Positions 40,731 to 49,662 of a stretch of 50,922 nt of DNA are shown here, piece after piece (the first letter of the stretch is position 1; each line of letters opens with the position of its first letter). Location of the stretch: positions 1 through 50,922 of the forward strand of contig JAQUYS010000003.1 in the NCBI GenBank assembly GCA_028691765.1, given 5' to 3'. The position numbers were made by a program, and so were the translations under genes. The DNA comes from Candidatus Nanoarchaeia archaeon (GTDB lineage: Archaea; Nanobdellota; Nanobdellia; Woesearchaeales; SKGA01). Under the pieces are notes generated by a model that was given only the letters and a program-made list of their open reading frames with translations, searched no databases and was not told where the DNA came from.

Positions 40731-42062
40731 TTATTTTAAGGAATTTATTTGTTCCTTGCTTGCAATAACTGTTTTTTCAATATTTTTTGTAAATATCCAA
40801 AATCCTTCTTTAACAGTTCCTTTTATAATTAAAGATTCTTCTCCATTTATGTTTGTTTCTTCAATAGATTCAACTTCCTCAAAATCAGTTGCATTGATTA
40901 TTAGTTCTTCTATTGAGGTGATTGAATTTGTATTTTCTTGAACTATGTCGCCATCAACATCATTTGGAAGTCTATCGTTCTCATTTATTATTGGTTTAGG
41001 TTTAGGTTTTGGTGCAGGAGTTGGTGTTGGTGCAGGAGTTGGTTCTGGTTCTTTTCTACACATAAAATATTTAATTAATTCACCATTACATGAATTATAG
41101 AATCCTTCGGATTTACTTCCCTCATATCTACAAACTGCTTTGCAAACACAAGTGTCTAATTTTATCAATTCACCATTTAAGTACCATCCTTCAGATTTTG
41201 TATTTATTTTTTCACATATAGGAAATTCTTCTAAAGTTGAATTTATTATTGGAGTAGGTTCTTCTTTAATAATTTCTTCATCTTCTTCATCGATTTCTTC
41301 AATATCTGGAGTGCATCCATATTCAAGTAATCCCAGTGTACACATTTCTCCTTCAGTCGGTTTTTCAGAATTCATATATTTTAATTTACTCAAATCAAAA
41401 TTTTTCCAGAATTCAACTTCAAAATTTTTATTTAGAATAGTCAAATAACTATATGCATAATCATTAAAATGTCTGAAATCAATTACATTCCAACCCGCAT
41501 TTAATCTTAATTCAACATTATCTTCTTTAGGTATCGCTTTCACTGCGAAAACTTCATCATATGCAGTTGTTCTTTTACAATTTTCATTAAATTCTCCAGT
41601 TCCACAATTCCAAACATATATTTTTAAACCATCATCATGTTTAACTCTGAATTGAACTAAATCCGCTTCTGATAAATAAATATAGGTTCTAAAATGATTT
41701 GCAGAATGTTCATTCTGATTTATTTCGTTTGTTTTTTCAGTACTCATAAAGTTGGTTTTTCCACTTCTAAATTCTGTTTTGTTCATATTTACAAAAGTGT
41801 ATCCTTTTGCAAATGTCCAAGCATCATCATAAAAATTTAAATTAAATGTGTTCTTAAATGAATCATCTTCAGGAACGTCTAAAAAATGATCTCCATCTTG
41901 AAACAAATAATATCCTCTTACAGGGGAATTTTCAAAGGTCCAAGTGTAATAACTAAATGATTTATCTCCCTTAATTTCGCTAGATATGGGATTTATCGCA
42001 GAAAATACGTTGCTCATTAACAACAACATAATCATTAAAAAAGAAATAAGTTTAATCTTCAT
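40731..42062 (-). CDS. Secreted protein with PA14-like domain
   Basis: A signal peptide ('ISFLMIMLLLMSNVFS') leads to a beta-rich domain. There 'FRVKHDDGLKIYVWNCG' and 'LNAGWNVIDFRHFNDYAYS' resemble PA14-type carbohydrate-binding modules, which would bind glycans. An acidic linker, two Cys-rich 'EGWYLNGELI / EGFYNSCNGELI' repeats, a Pro/Thr stretch (PTPAPTPTPAPKPKPKP) and a C-terminal domain follow. No membrane anchor is visible at the C-terminus. PA14 similarity is by eye and tentative. A TATA element lies near 42095 on the minus strand. Confidence 0.7.
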   Translation of the reverse strand: MKIKLISFLMIMLLLMSNVFSAINPISSEIKGDKSFSYYTWTFENSPVRGYYLFQDGDHFLDVPEDDSFKNTFNLNFYDDAWTFAKGYTFVNMNKTEFRSGKTNFMSTEKTNEINQNEHSANHFRTYIYLSEADLVQFRVKHDDGLKIYVWNCGTGEFNENCKRTTAYDEVFAVKAIPKEDNVELRLNAGWNVIDFRHFNDYAYSYLTILNKNFEVEFWKNFDLSKLKYMNSEKPTEGEMCTLGLLEYGCTPDIEEIDEEDEEIIKEEPTPIINSTLEEFPICEKINTKSEGWYLNGELIKLDTCVCKAVCRYEGSKSEGFYNSCNGELIKYFMCRKEPEPTPAPTPTPAPKPKPKPIINENDRLPNDVDGDIVQENTNSITSIEELIINATDFEEVESIEETNINGEESLIIKGTVKEGFWIFTKNIEKTVIASKEQINSLK

Positions 42063-42106
42063 ACTATCACCAATTTTACTTTCTTTAAATACTATATAAA
42101 TATTCT

Positions 42107-42125
42107 TTAACTACTTATAAGTAAC
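42107..42125. promoter_or_regulatory. Inverted repeat site 5 (TTAACT-N7-AGTAAC)
   Basis: TTAACT-ACTTATA-AGTAAC contains the 12-bp palindrome TACTTATAAGTA. It lies between two divergent promoters, upstream of the TATA box (GATTTATAAATAG, near 42140) of the 42218 gene and of the secreted protein gene on the other strand. Confidence 0.45.
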
Positions 42126-42217
42126 AACAAAACAAAAGATTTATAAATAGAAACACATTAATAAAAACGTGGATAAATTAAATTTATTTTTGATAAATTT
42201 AAACAAAGGTGAATACA

Positions 42218-42922
42218 ATGAATAATTTAAATTCCGAATCAAAAAAAATTCATAAAAATACTTATTCATCAATTACGCATGAATTAATGACGCACTATTT
42301 TAAAAATGTCGAAGATTGCAAGGTTGAAGATGTTTCTAAAGTTCTATTCAGTGGGCAATTTAATAACGCAAAAAATTATATGACTTTGGATGAAGTAATT
42401 GCAGCGGCAATGGGAATAGCATCTATCAAAAAAAACTCTAAATATGATTCTGAAAGGGATAATAAAAATTATTCTGTCTATAATGTAATTAATTTTGCAA
42501 ATAAAGTTTCATTACAATATTTAGGTTACTCTGTTTACCCATATCTTGAAACTAGAAAACCTGAAGATGTTCGTATGATTAATTTAAACGGTGATTTTAA
42601 AAATTATAATGATCATCAACAAAGATATTCTCAAGCACAAATGGATGAATATTTTAGAAAACAAGGTTTAGCATTAAGATTATCTAATTTAACTGCTTTC
42701 CAAGAAGAAGATTTTAAAAATATATTTATAGAACCTATGAAAGAATATGTTGAAAAAGGAACATATGTTCCACTTCGTCCTGAAATATTAAAATTATTTC
42801 AAGAACGTAATATTCCAATAATGACTGAAGAAGAATTTTATAAAAAAAATCCAATTAAATCTTTAAAAAGAGAAGATTTAATTAAAGACATTGTAGATGT
42901 GTTAAAAACACCATATCAATGA
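42218..42922 (+). CDS. Hypothetical soluble protein
   Basis: The ATG at 42218 (MNNLNSESKK) follows AGGTGA; the track's GTG is part of that site. The 234-residue product is charged and mostly helical ('THELMTHYFKNVEDCKVEDV', 'LTAFQEEDFKNIFIEPM', 'LKLFQERNIPIMTEEEF'). It has no signal, membrane helix or recognised motif. Its 3' end overlaps the convergent metG end by 7 nt. Confidence 0.65.
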   Translation: MNNLNSESKKIHKNTYSSITHELMTHYFKNVEDCKVEDVSKVLFSGQFNNAKNYMTLDEVIAAAMGIASIKKNSKYDSERDNKNYSVYNVINFANKVSLQYLGYSVYPYLETRKPEDVRMINLNGDFKNYNDHQQRYSQAQMDEYFRKQGLALRLSNLTAFQEEDFKNIFIEPMKEYVEKGTYVPLRPEILKLFQERNIPIMTEEEFYKKNPIKSLKREDLIKDIVDVLKTPYQ

Positions 42923-45105
42923 ACTCTTCCTTCGTCAACATCATCAGTTTCTAAAAAGGTTTTATTTGCAATCAATTTTTTATTTTCACAAAATACAAAA
43001 CCTCCTTTCACTTCGATTTCAACTTCTAAAAATTCTTTGAAAGAAATTTCTTTTTTAGGATTTGATGTTTGATTTTCTAAAATAACTTTTGTTCCTACAG
43101 TTTCATCAACACTAAGAACTTCAACATCTCCAATTACAGCTGTACTGCTCTCAGCATTCTGTTCAGCTGCTAAAAGCATACCTTCACTTTCAACACCACG
43201 CAATTTAGCTTTCTGTAAATTCTTAACAACAATTATTTTTTTATTTAATAATTCTTCTTCAGTATAATATGGAACTAAACCCGAGACTATTTGGATTTGC
43301 TCATTTCCTAAATCAACCTTTTCAACATAAAGTTTTTCAGCTTCAGGATGTTTATGAATTTGGACAATTTTACCCACTACTAAATCTAAATCTTGAAAAG
43401 TGGTTTTCTTAGATTCTACCTTTTTTTGACCAGAATATTTATTTTTTAATTCTTCAACTTCCTTATCTTCAAGTTTTTTGAATAAAACTTTTGGTTCATT
43501 TAATTTACCTTCTTGTAAAGTTAATAAACCAACATCATCTAACTTTAATGATTCAATATTTAATTGAGAAAATATTTCCTTTGAAATCGATGGCATGAAT
43601 GGTTCACACATAATTGCTAAGTCTTTTACAATATTCACCAATATAAACAAATCGGCTTTGCAACTATTTTCATCATCCACTCTTTTCTTCCAAGGAGCAC
43701 TATCTTGAAACAAAGCATTTCCTAAAGCAGAAATTTTCATAAGTTGTTGTAATCCCTCCCTTAATTTAACTTCAGTCATCAATTTCTTATAAACATCAAC
43801 TTCATAATTATATATTGATAAAAATTGTTTTAATTCATCACTCAATTCTCCTTCAAAATCACCTGTGATGTTTCCATCAAAAAATCTAGAAATAAATGTT
43901 AAAGTTCGATTTATAAAATTTCCAAAATTTGCTAACAATTCATTATTTAATCTTTCTTGTAAACCTTTCCATGTGAATTCACTGTCTGAATTTTCAGGAC
44001 GCATGTAGAGTAAATAATATCGGAATACATCTGCAGGAATATTACTTTCTTTTGCATTGTCTCCAAAAACACCCGTTCCTCTACTTTTAGAAAATTGACC
44101 TTTTTCATAATTAAGATATTCGGTTGAATTTATGTGATAAACTAAATTAAAACCATCATCTGCAGCCATTAATGTTGCAGGAAAAATAATCGAGTGGAAT
44201 GGAATGTTATCTTTACCCATAAATTGGTATAATTTCACTTCTTTGTTCTTCCACCAATCTTTCCAGTTTTTAGTTAATTGTTCAGTTATAGAAATGTATC
44301 CAATAGGGGCATCAAACCAAACATAAAAAACTTTGTCTGCATACCGGCCGCCGAATGCTGTATTCGGTATCTTTATCCCCCAACGAAGGTCTCGTGTTAT
44401 TGCTCTTGGTTTTAATCCTTCTTTAAACCAAGCATTTGTAGTTCTTACAGTATTTTCCGTCCAAAATCCTTCCATAGATTGCGTTTTAACCCATTTTTCT
44501 AGTTTAGGCTGTAATTTATCTAGTTCCAAGAATAAATGCTTTGTTTCCTTAAAAATCGGTGTTGAACCATCCGCCTTACATCTAGGATTGATTAATTCAT
44601 CAGGATTTAACAATTTACCACAATTATCACATTGATCCCCACCAGCATCTTCATATTTACAGTGAGGACAAGTTCCTCTGACGAACCTATCTGCTAAGAA
44701 CGTGTTACATTTCTCACAGAATGGCTGAGTTATTGTATTTTCTTTCACAAATCCATTTTCTAAAACTTTGTTGAATATATCTTGAGTAATTTTATGATGG
44801 TTTTCTTCTGAAGTTCTTCCAAAATGATCGAAAGAAATATTAAACCATTTGTAAATATCTGTATGGATTTTAAAATACTTATCGCAAAGCTGTTTTGGAG
44901 TAACTCCTTCCTCTTTTGCTTTAGTTTCTGTAGCCGTTCCATGCTCATCTGCACCACAAATGTATAAAACTTCATGTCCTTGACTTCTTTTAAATCTGGC
45001 AAAAACATCTGCAGAAAGAACGCAACCAATAAGATTACCTAAATGAGGTATGTTGTTTACATACGGCAAAGCGCTTGTAATGAGTATTTTTTCTTTATTT
45101 TCCAT
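42916..45105 (-). CDS. metG: Methionyl-tRNA synthetase with EMAP-like tail
   Basis: This class I enzyme charges tRNA-Met. The HIGH-like motif is 'PHLGN' (about 20-24) and the KMSKS loop is 'FSKSR' (near 340). A zinc knuckle region has the pairs 'CEKC', 'CPHC', 'CDNC' plus a further Cys, so all four-Cys sites seem intact. After the anticodon-binding domain, a C-terminal tRNA-binding domain of EMAP/Trbp111 type ('DLVVGKIVQIHKHPEAEKLYV', 'KNLQKAKLRGVESEGML') begins near residue 572. It has 729 aa with a further 70-residue tail. Confidence 0.95.
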   Translation of the reverse strand: MENKEKILITSALPYVNNIPHLGNLIGCVLSADVFARFKRSQGHEVLYICGADEHGTATETKAKEEGVTPKQLCDKYFKIHTDIYKWFNISFDHFGRTSEENHHKITQDIFNKVLENGFVKENTITQPFCEKCNTFLADRFVRGTCPHCKYEDAGGDQCDNCGKLLNPDELINPRCKADGSTPIFKETKHLFLELDKLQPKLEKWVKTQSMEGFWTENTVRTTNAWFKEGLKPRAITRDLRWGIKIPNTAFGGRYADKVFYVWFDAPIGYISITEQLTKNWKDWWKNKEVKLYQFMGKDNIPFHSIIFPATLMAADDGFNLVYHINSTEYLNYEKGQFSKSRGTGVFGDNAKESNIPADVFRYYLLYMRPENSDSEFTWKGLQERLNNELLANFGNFINRTLTFISRFFDGNITGDFEGELSDELKQFLSIYNYEVDVYKKLMTEVKLREGLQQLMKISALGNALFQDSAPWKKRVDDENSCKADLFILVNIVKDLAIMCEPFMPSISKEIFSQLNIESLKLDDVGLLTLQEGKLNEPKVLFKKLEDKEVEELKNKYSGQKKVESKKTTFQDLDLVVGKIVQIHKHPEAEKLYVEKVDLGNEQIQIVSGLVPYYTEEELLNKKIIVVKNLQKAKLRGVESEGMLLAAEQNAESSTAVIGDVEVLSVDETVGTKVILENQTSNPKKEISFKEFLEVEIEVKGGFVFCENKKLIANKTFLETDDVDEGRVH

Positions 45106-45158
45106 GTTGGAGAGTAATTAGTCGGGTTTTTTAAATATGTTGTTTCAAACCCTTCCAC

Positions 45159-46034
45159 TCATAACTTTAATCCAGTATAAACATTTAAAACACTTTGTTC
45201 TTTATCTTTAACTTCAAGCTCAACATCAAAATCCAAACCATTAACTTTCTTCAAAAACTTAGCAAACTCACTCAAATCAATAGTTTCAGAATGACTTCCT
45301 TTTCTTCCACCTTTTTTCTGCTCAGAATAATGTGTTAAAGGCAAACCATCTTTCTTCTTCCAAGTATTCATAGCGTCCTTCAAAGCAATAACTGCATCTT
45401 CACCATTATTCAAACATTCATGGTGAAAAAAATCAAACACAACAGGAATATCTAACTCAGAACTGATCTTTAAACAATCTTTCAACGAATAAGATTTATC
45501 ATCATTTTCAATAATTAATCTTTTACGAACAAAAGAAGGTAATTTTTTATAATTAGAAATAAATCTTCCCATAGCTGCTTTCTGATCGCCGTATATTCCA
45601 CCAATATGAATTGTAACCTTACAAGTTTCATCTAAATTCATCGCATCTAATACCTTACAATGATATTCCAAATCTTTTATCGCGTTAAAAACAACTTCTT
45701 CCCTAGGAGAATTCAAAATAGTATATTGACCTGGATGCATAGTCAACCTCATATTATTTTTCTTAGCAAATTTCCCAAGTTCTTCAAACTCTTTTTTAAA
45801 ATACATCATCCAATTAAATTTATTAATGGAATGTGATGCAAAAGGAATTAATTCAGAACCAATCCTAAATAACAAAATATTATTCTCCAAATTAAACTCT
45901 AAAATTCTCTTCAAACAATTCAAATTCTCTTTTATGGTTTCAATTAACTTTTCCTCAGAATAAGATTTCAATCTAAATGTTTTATTAGAAGTACAATTTA
46001 TAGTAGTATTGATACAAGCATAGCCTATTTTCAT
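45159..46034 (-). CDS. uvsE: UV damage endonuclease (UVDE/UvsE)
   Basis: This repair enzyme nicks DNA 5' to UV photoproducts. The TIM-barrel family signatures are 'MKIGYACIN', 'FRIGSELIPFASH', 'RLTMHPGQYTILNSP', 'VTIHIGGIYGDQKAAM', 'IENDDKSYSLKDCL' and 'VVFDFFHHEC', with the metal-binding His, Glu and Asp residues in place. The length, 291 aa, is normal. UvsE is mainly bacterial and fungal and patchy in archaea, so horizontal acquisition is plausible, though composition looks like its neighbours. Confidence 0.92.
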   Translation of the reverse strand: MKIGYACINTTINCTSNKTFRLKSYSEEKLIETIKENLNCLKRILEFNLENNILLFRIGSELIPFASHSINKFNWMMYFKKEFEELGKFAKKNNMRLTMHPGQYTILNSPREEVVFNAIKDLEYHCKVLDAMNLDETCKVTIHIGGIYGDQKAAMGRFISNYKKLPSFVRKRLIIENDDKSYSLKDCLKISSELDIPVVFDFFHHECLNNGEDAVIALKDAMNTWKKKDGLPLTHYSEQKKGGRKGSHSETIDLSEFAKFLKKVNGLDFDVELEVKDKEQSVLNVYTGLKL

Positions 46035-46061
46035 GGTTTATAAAAATAAAAAAATAAAAAT

Positions 46062-46340
46062 TTATTTTTTCTTAGTTGTTTTCTTTTTAGCAACTTTTTT
46101 CTTAACAACTGGTTTAACCAAAGTTACAGTCATTTCTTTTTTAGCCTTTTTTTGAAAAAATGCCAAGTATATTAAAGGTAGAATTCCTGCAGTATTGAAA
46201 ATCACTAAAACAACAAACCAAGCTAATTGATTGTGTTTTGCAGATTTCCATAAACCTATTGCTTTCCACACAGTCTCCCAAATTGCAATTACAATTAACA
46301 AGAGAAGTATATTCCAAGGTAATGTGTTGTATAAATCCAT
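46062..46340 (-). CDS. DUF5652-like membrane protein with Lys-rich tail
   Basis: Two hydrophobic helices ('WNILLLLIVIAIWETVWKAIGLW' and 'LAWFVVLVIFNTAGILPLIYLAFF') are joined by 'KSAKHNQ', as in the short DUF5652-type proteins of archaea and candidate bacteria. The C-terminal about 20 residues are nearly all Lys, Thr and Val (VKKKVAKKKTTKKK), probably a cytosolic tail able to bind acidic partners. Function is unknown. Confidence 0.7.
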   Translation of the reverse strand: MDLYNTLPWNILLLLIVIAIWETVWKAIGLWKSAKHNQLAWFVVLVIFNTAGILPLIYLAFFQKKAKKEMTVTLVKPVVKKKVAKKKTTKKK

Positions 46341-46418
46341 TTTATCTTTGTATGAAGAAGTAATATTTAAATTATGTGTTTTTAAAAAAAGAAAATAAGG
46401 GAATTATTCCCTAAAAAA

Positions 46419-46619
46419 TTATTTATTCATAGCCCAAATAGACCATAAACCGGAAATTCCGACTAATGCATAAATTGTAGTTGCTAACCAGCCTAATCCA
46501 AATGTGATGAAAGTTACTAAATTCCATCCTAGAGCTACTAGACCCCAATTTAATGCACCAATGATAACTAAGATCATTGCTATTTTATCTACTACACAAT
46601 CTTTTCCTTTTTTAGCCAT
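46419..46619 (-). CDS. DUF378-family small membrane protein
   Basis: The ATG at 46619 (MAKKGKDC) is preceded by GGTGA. Two membrane helices and the motif 'LNWGLVALGWNLV' identify the DUF378 family; 'GISGLWSIW' near the end also fits. The 66-residue length is normal. Function is not established. Confidence 0.8.
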   Translation of the reverse strand: MAKKGKDCVVDKIAMILVIIGALNWGLVALGWNLVTFITFGLGWLATTIYALVGISGLWSIWAMNK

Positions 46620-46680
46620 AAGTATCACCTTATACTATATTTTCGAATATATACTTTATAAAGCTTTCTAAAATGGAAAT

Positions 46681-47928
46681 TCAATAAAGAAAAATTGTTG
46701 CTAAACCCAAAAAAACTAAAAAGCCAAAAACATCGGTTGCCGTTGTAATAAATATTGTTGCAGAAGTTGCAGGATCTTTTCCAAGACTTTTCATAATTAA
46801 AGGAATAGTACTTCCAAAAATTCCTGCAATCAAAAGATTTACCACAATTGAGATTCCTAAAATTACACCAATTAAAACATTTTGATTCCAAAATATTGCC
46901 AATAGTGCAATTAAAGTTCCAGTGATCACTCCATTAATAATTCCTGCAAGCATTTCATTAAAAATAACTTTTCGACCATTACTCCAATCTAATTCTTTTA
47001 AAGCAATTCCACGTACAGCAACTGCCAAAGCTTGAGTTCCAACATTACCTCCCATACCTGCAACTATAGGCATATAAACTGCCAATAAAGTAAATGAGGC
47101 AATAGTTCCCTCAAATAAACTAATTACTCCGGCTGCTAAAAAAGTTGTAAATATATTAACAATCAACCACTTATACCGAAATTTTACTTTGGTTAAAGGA
47201 CCATCAATAACTTCCTCCTCTTCATTTACTCCCGCAAAATCGCCTAAATGCTTAACTGAAGTTTTATGCATTACTCTTAAAACATCATCTGAATAAATTA
47301 TTCCTAAAACTTCTCCTTCATCACCCAGTACAACGAATTTATTGTGAGGATTGTGTCTAAATTGAGTTATAACTTCATCTCTATTAGAAGAATAATGTAT
47401 TGAAGAAATATGTGTAATGTGTTTAGAAATATTTTCAGTTTTCTTAACAAGAGCTAATTGATGTATTTTAACTTCGCCCAGTAATAAACCATTTTCGACA
47501 ACTAAAATTTCAGGAATTTTGCCCGTTCTTTGTTCATGTTTTTTTATTAATTCAGATACTTGACTAAATTTATTCTTTTTTTGAACTTCAATATAATCAA
47601 GACTCATCATTCCTGCTGCCGTTTTAGGATTAAATTTTAATAAGAATTCAACTTTATCTTTCAAAGATTTACTTAAAAGATCAATTATTTTTTTACTTCG
47701 ATGTTCGCTTAAACTTTGCAATAAATCTGTAATTTTATCAGGATCAAGATGTTTTAAAATCTTAAGTAATTCCTCGTTGGATAAATTGGATAAAATAGTA
47801 GTTCTTTTACTTTTCGGCAAATGCAATAAAATATGTCCTTTTTTATTGTTCTCTAAAGAATTAAATTTTTCAAGACTATTTTTAGAATGTAAAACTTCTT
47901 TAATCTGTGTCCCACTAATGCCTTGCAT
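46681..47928 (-). CDS. mgtE: MgtE-type magnesium transporter
   Basis: The protein has an N-terminal MgtE_N helical domain (residues about 10-120, 'LLKILKHLDPDKITDLLQSL'), a tandem CBS pair (about 120-230) and a membrane domain of about five helices with the pore motif 'PIVAGMGGNVGTQALAV'. Magnesium binding to the N and CBS domains usually gates the channel. The length, 415 aa, is slightly shorter than bacterial MgtE. The track ORF 46625..46891 in another frame is a shadow. Confidence 0.9.
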   Translation of the reverse strand: MQGISGTQIKEVLHSKNSLEKFNSLENNKKGHILLHLPKSKRTTILSNLSNEELLKILKHLDPDKITDLLQSLSEHRSKKIIDLLSKSLKDKVEFLLKFNPKTAAGMMSLDYIEVQKKNKFSQVSELIKKHEQRTGKIPEILVVENGLLLGEVKIHQLALVKKTENISKHITHISSIHYSSNRDEVITQFRHNPHNKFVVLGDEGEVLGIIYSDDVLRVMHKTSVKHLGDFAGVNEEEEVIDGPLTKVKFRYKWLIVNIFTTFLAAGVISLFEGTIASFTLLAVYMPIVAGMGGNVGTQALAVAVRGIALKELDWSNGRKVIFNEMLAGIINGVITGTLIALLAIFWNQNVLIGVILGISIVVNLLIAGIFGSTIPLIMKSLGKDPATSATIFITTATDVFGFLVFLGLATIFLY

Positions 47929-47967
47929 AATGTTTTTGGAAGTTATTTATATTTAAATACTTCTATT

Positions 47968-48948
47968 TTAGAATTGACTTTTACCTAGTTTTTGAATTTC
48001 TTTTTCTAATTCTTCCATCTTAGAAAAAATAGGAATTTTTTTTGTTTTGAATTTTTTCTCAAACTTTTCAATATCCTCTTTAGAAACTAAATCAACTTTA
48101 CTCATAAAACAAATAATTGGTTTATCAAATTCTTTTAACGAATTAAGTAATTTAATTTGATCCTCAATTTCCGCAGATTCTTCAGTCAAATCGAAGATAT
48201 AACAAATTATATTTGAAACATATTTTATGGCTAAATGAGCTTGTACTTCAATATCATTCATCTTTTCTCTATTCAAAGTTCCAGGAGTATCAATATATTG
48301 AATTTTTAAAAGACCTTTATTACAATAACCAACATTTAAAGTTTTAGTTGTAAATGCATAAGAATCAATCTCAGGTTTTGCAGGAGTTAATTTAGATAAA
48401 AGAGTAGATTTACCAACATTTGGAAAACCTGCAATCGCAACAGTAAATAAACCCGATTTAATTGTGGGAAAAGATTTTAATATTTTTCTTGTTTGTTCTA
48501 AAAGTTTCAATTTATTTTTTACTTGTTTCAAAACCGAACTAATTCGACCATAATAACTTCTTCTCAAATTATTCATATCAAAAGAACGTTGAGCTCCACT
48601 AAGTCTTTTCAAATGTTCTCTAGAAAATTGTCTAACTTTAGTATTTGCCCAAGCAACTGCACCCAAAGCCGTTTTAATTTCTCCAATATCAACATAAGTT
48701 CTCAATAATTCTTCATAAAACTCTCCTAAATTTTCAAAAGAAGGAAATGATTTAGTTATTCTTTCAAAATGTTTAGTTAAAACTCCTTCAATAGTCTCAA
48801 TTTTAGCAATCTCAATCTTTTTAGACTTGTATTTAGGAACATCTTTAATAGAATCTCTTAAAGCCTCTGCAGTCTTATTTGCCTTCGAAAATGCAAAATC
48901 TAGAAACTTATCTGAAGTCTCGACCGGAGGAATATCGTGAAAGGACAT
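47968..48948 (-). CDS. nog1: NOG1-family GTPase
   Basis: This is an Obg-HflX superfamily GTPase involved in large-subunit assembly. An N-terminal helical domain (about 1-155) is followed by the G domain: G1 'GFPNVGKST', G3 'DTPG' and G4 'MSKVD'. 'SYAFTTKTLNVGY' contains the switch region. At 326 aa it is the compact archaeal version without the eukaryotic C-terminal extension. It is a single gene with its own promoter on the minus strand. Confidence 0.9.
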   Translation of the reverse strand: MSFHDIPPVETSDKFLDFAFSKANKTAEALRDSIKDVPKYKSKKIEIAKIETIEGVLTKHFERITKSFPSFENLGEFYEELLRTYVDIGEIKTALGAVAWANTKVRQFSREHLKRLSGAQRSFDMNNLRRSYYGRISSVLKQVKNKLKLLEQTRKILKSFPTIKSGLFTVAIAGFPNVGKSTLLSKLTPAKPEIDSYAFTTKTLNVGYCNKGLLKIQYIDTPGTLNREKMNDIEVQAHLAIKYVSNIICYIFDLTEESAEIEDQIKLLNSLKEFDKPIICFMSKVDLVSKEDIEKFEKKFKTKKIPIFSKMEELEKEIQKLGKSQF

Positions 48949-48982
48949 AATAGTAGAAAAAAGAAGTCATTTATAAAGAAGT

Positions 48983-49603
48983 TCATTTTGGAACATAATA
49001 AAGATTTTTAAAAGAATAATCAAATACTTTTTCAGCTTTAGCCAATAATTCTTCAGGTTTTATAACTTGTATAGGTCCTTTAAATCTTTCAGTGAATATA
49101 GGCATTTTTTGTTTTTCTGTGAAGTTATTTTCTACAATAGTTGTGTGCCATCCTTCTTTTTCATAAAGTTCTCTAAAATCAATGATCGGATCGAAATCAG
49201 CTTGAAGTGCAACAACATGCAAATCAGGAAGAATCAAATCACCAAGTTTTGAATGAAATATATATCTAGTTACTTTAAAATCTTGAGGTTTGTAACATAT
49301 TCTTTTAACTGGTTGTTCTGCAAAAACCATTAATTCAAGCGGAGTTTTACATTTTGAACCTACTTTACGTTCAAAATCAGGAACTTCAGATTGAAATGTA
49401 CTGCTATTTTTGTGTTTAAGTAATTTTTCAGAATAAATTGGTTCAAATTCAACATATTCTGCATATTTGTCAAAAGTAAATTCAGTACATCTTTCTGCTG
49501 CATTTTTCTTATCATCATACATATAAGTATAACCTGGATGACAAAATATTAACATTTCAGGAAGATTCCATGCACTTTTTATATTTTCACTTTCTTTTGA
49601 CAT
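48983..49603 (-). CDS. Hypothetical soluble protein
   Basis: This 206-residue protein has aromatic and acidic stretches ('MLIFCHPGYTYMYDDKK', 'VEFEPIYSEKLLKHKN', 'HVVALQADFDPIIDFREL'). No signal, membrane segment or family is recognised. A TATA box (GGTTTATAAATA on the minus strand, 49623-49634) and an inverted repeat further up form its promoter. Confidence 0.65.
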   Translation of the reverse strand: MSKESENIKSAWNLPEMLIFCHPGYTYMYDDKKNAAERCTEFTFDKYAEYVEFEPIYSEKLLKHKNSSTFQSEVPDFERKVGSKCKTPLELMVFAEQPVKRICYKPQDFKVTRYIFHSKLGDLILPDLHVVALQADFDPIIDFRELYEKEGWHTTIVENNFTEKQKMPIFTERFKGPIQVIKPEELLAKAEKVFDYSFKNLYYVPK

Positions 49604-49643
49604 AATATGTTAAATGAGGAGTTATTTATAAACCTTTCTCTTT

Positions 49644-49662
49644 GTTACTATTTATCAGTAAT
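49644..49662. promoter_or_regulatory. Inverted repeat site 6 (GTTACT-N7-AGTAAT)
   Basis: GTTACT-ATTTATC-AGTAAT, with five-base perfect arms, lies about 10 nt upstream of the TATA box of the 48983..49603 gene. It touches the stop codon of the radical SAM gene. Confidence 0.5.

Noticed and set aside
46625-46891. 88-aa Asn/Phe/Cys-rich ORF on the minus strand
   Set aside because: It is another frame of the mgtE 3' end; its composition is unlike any protein, and mgtE is clearly the real gene.
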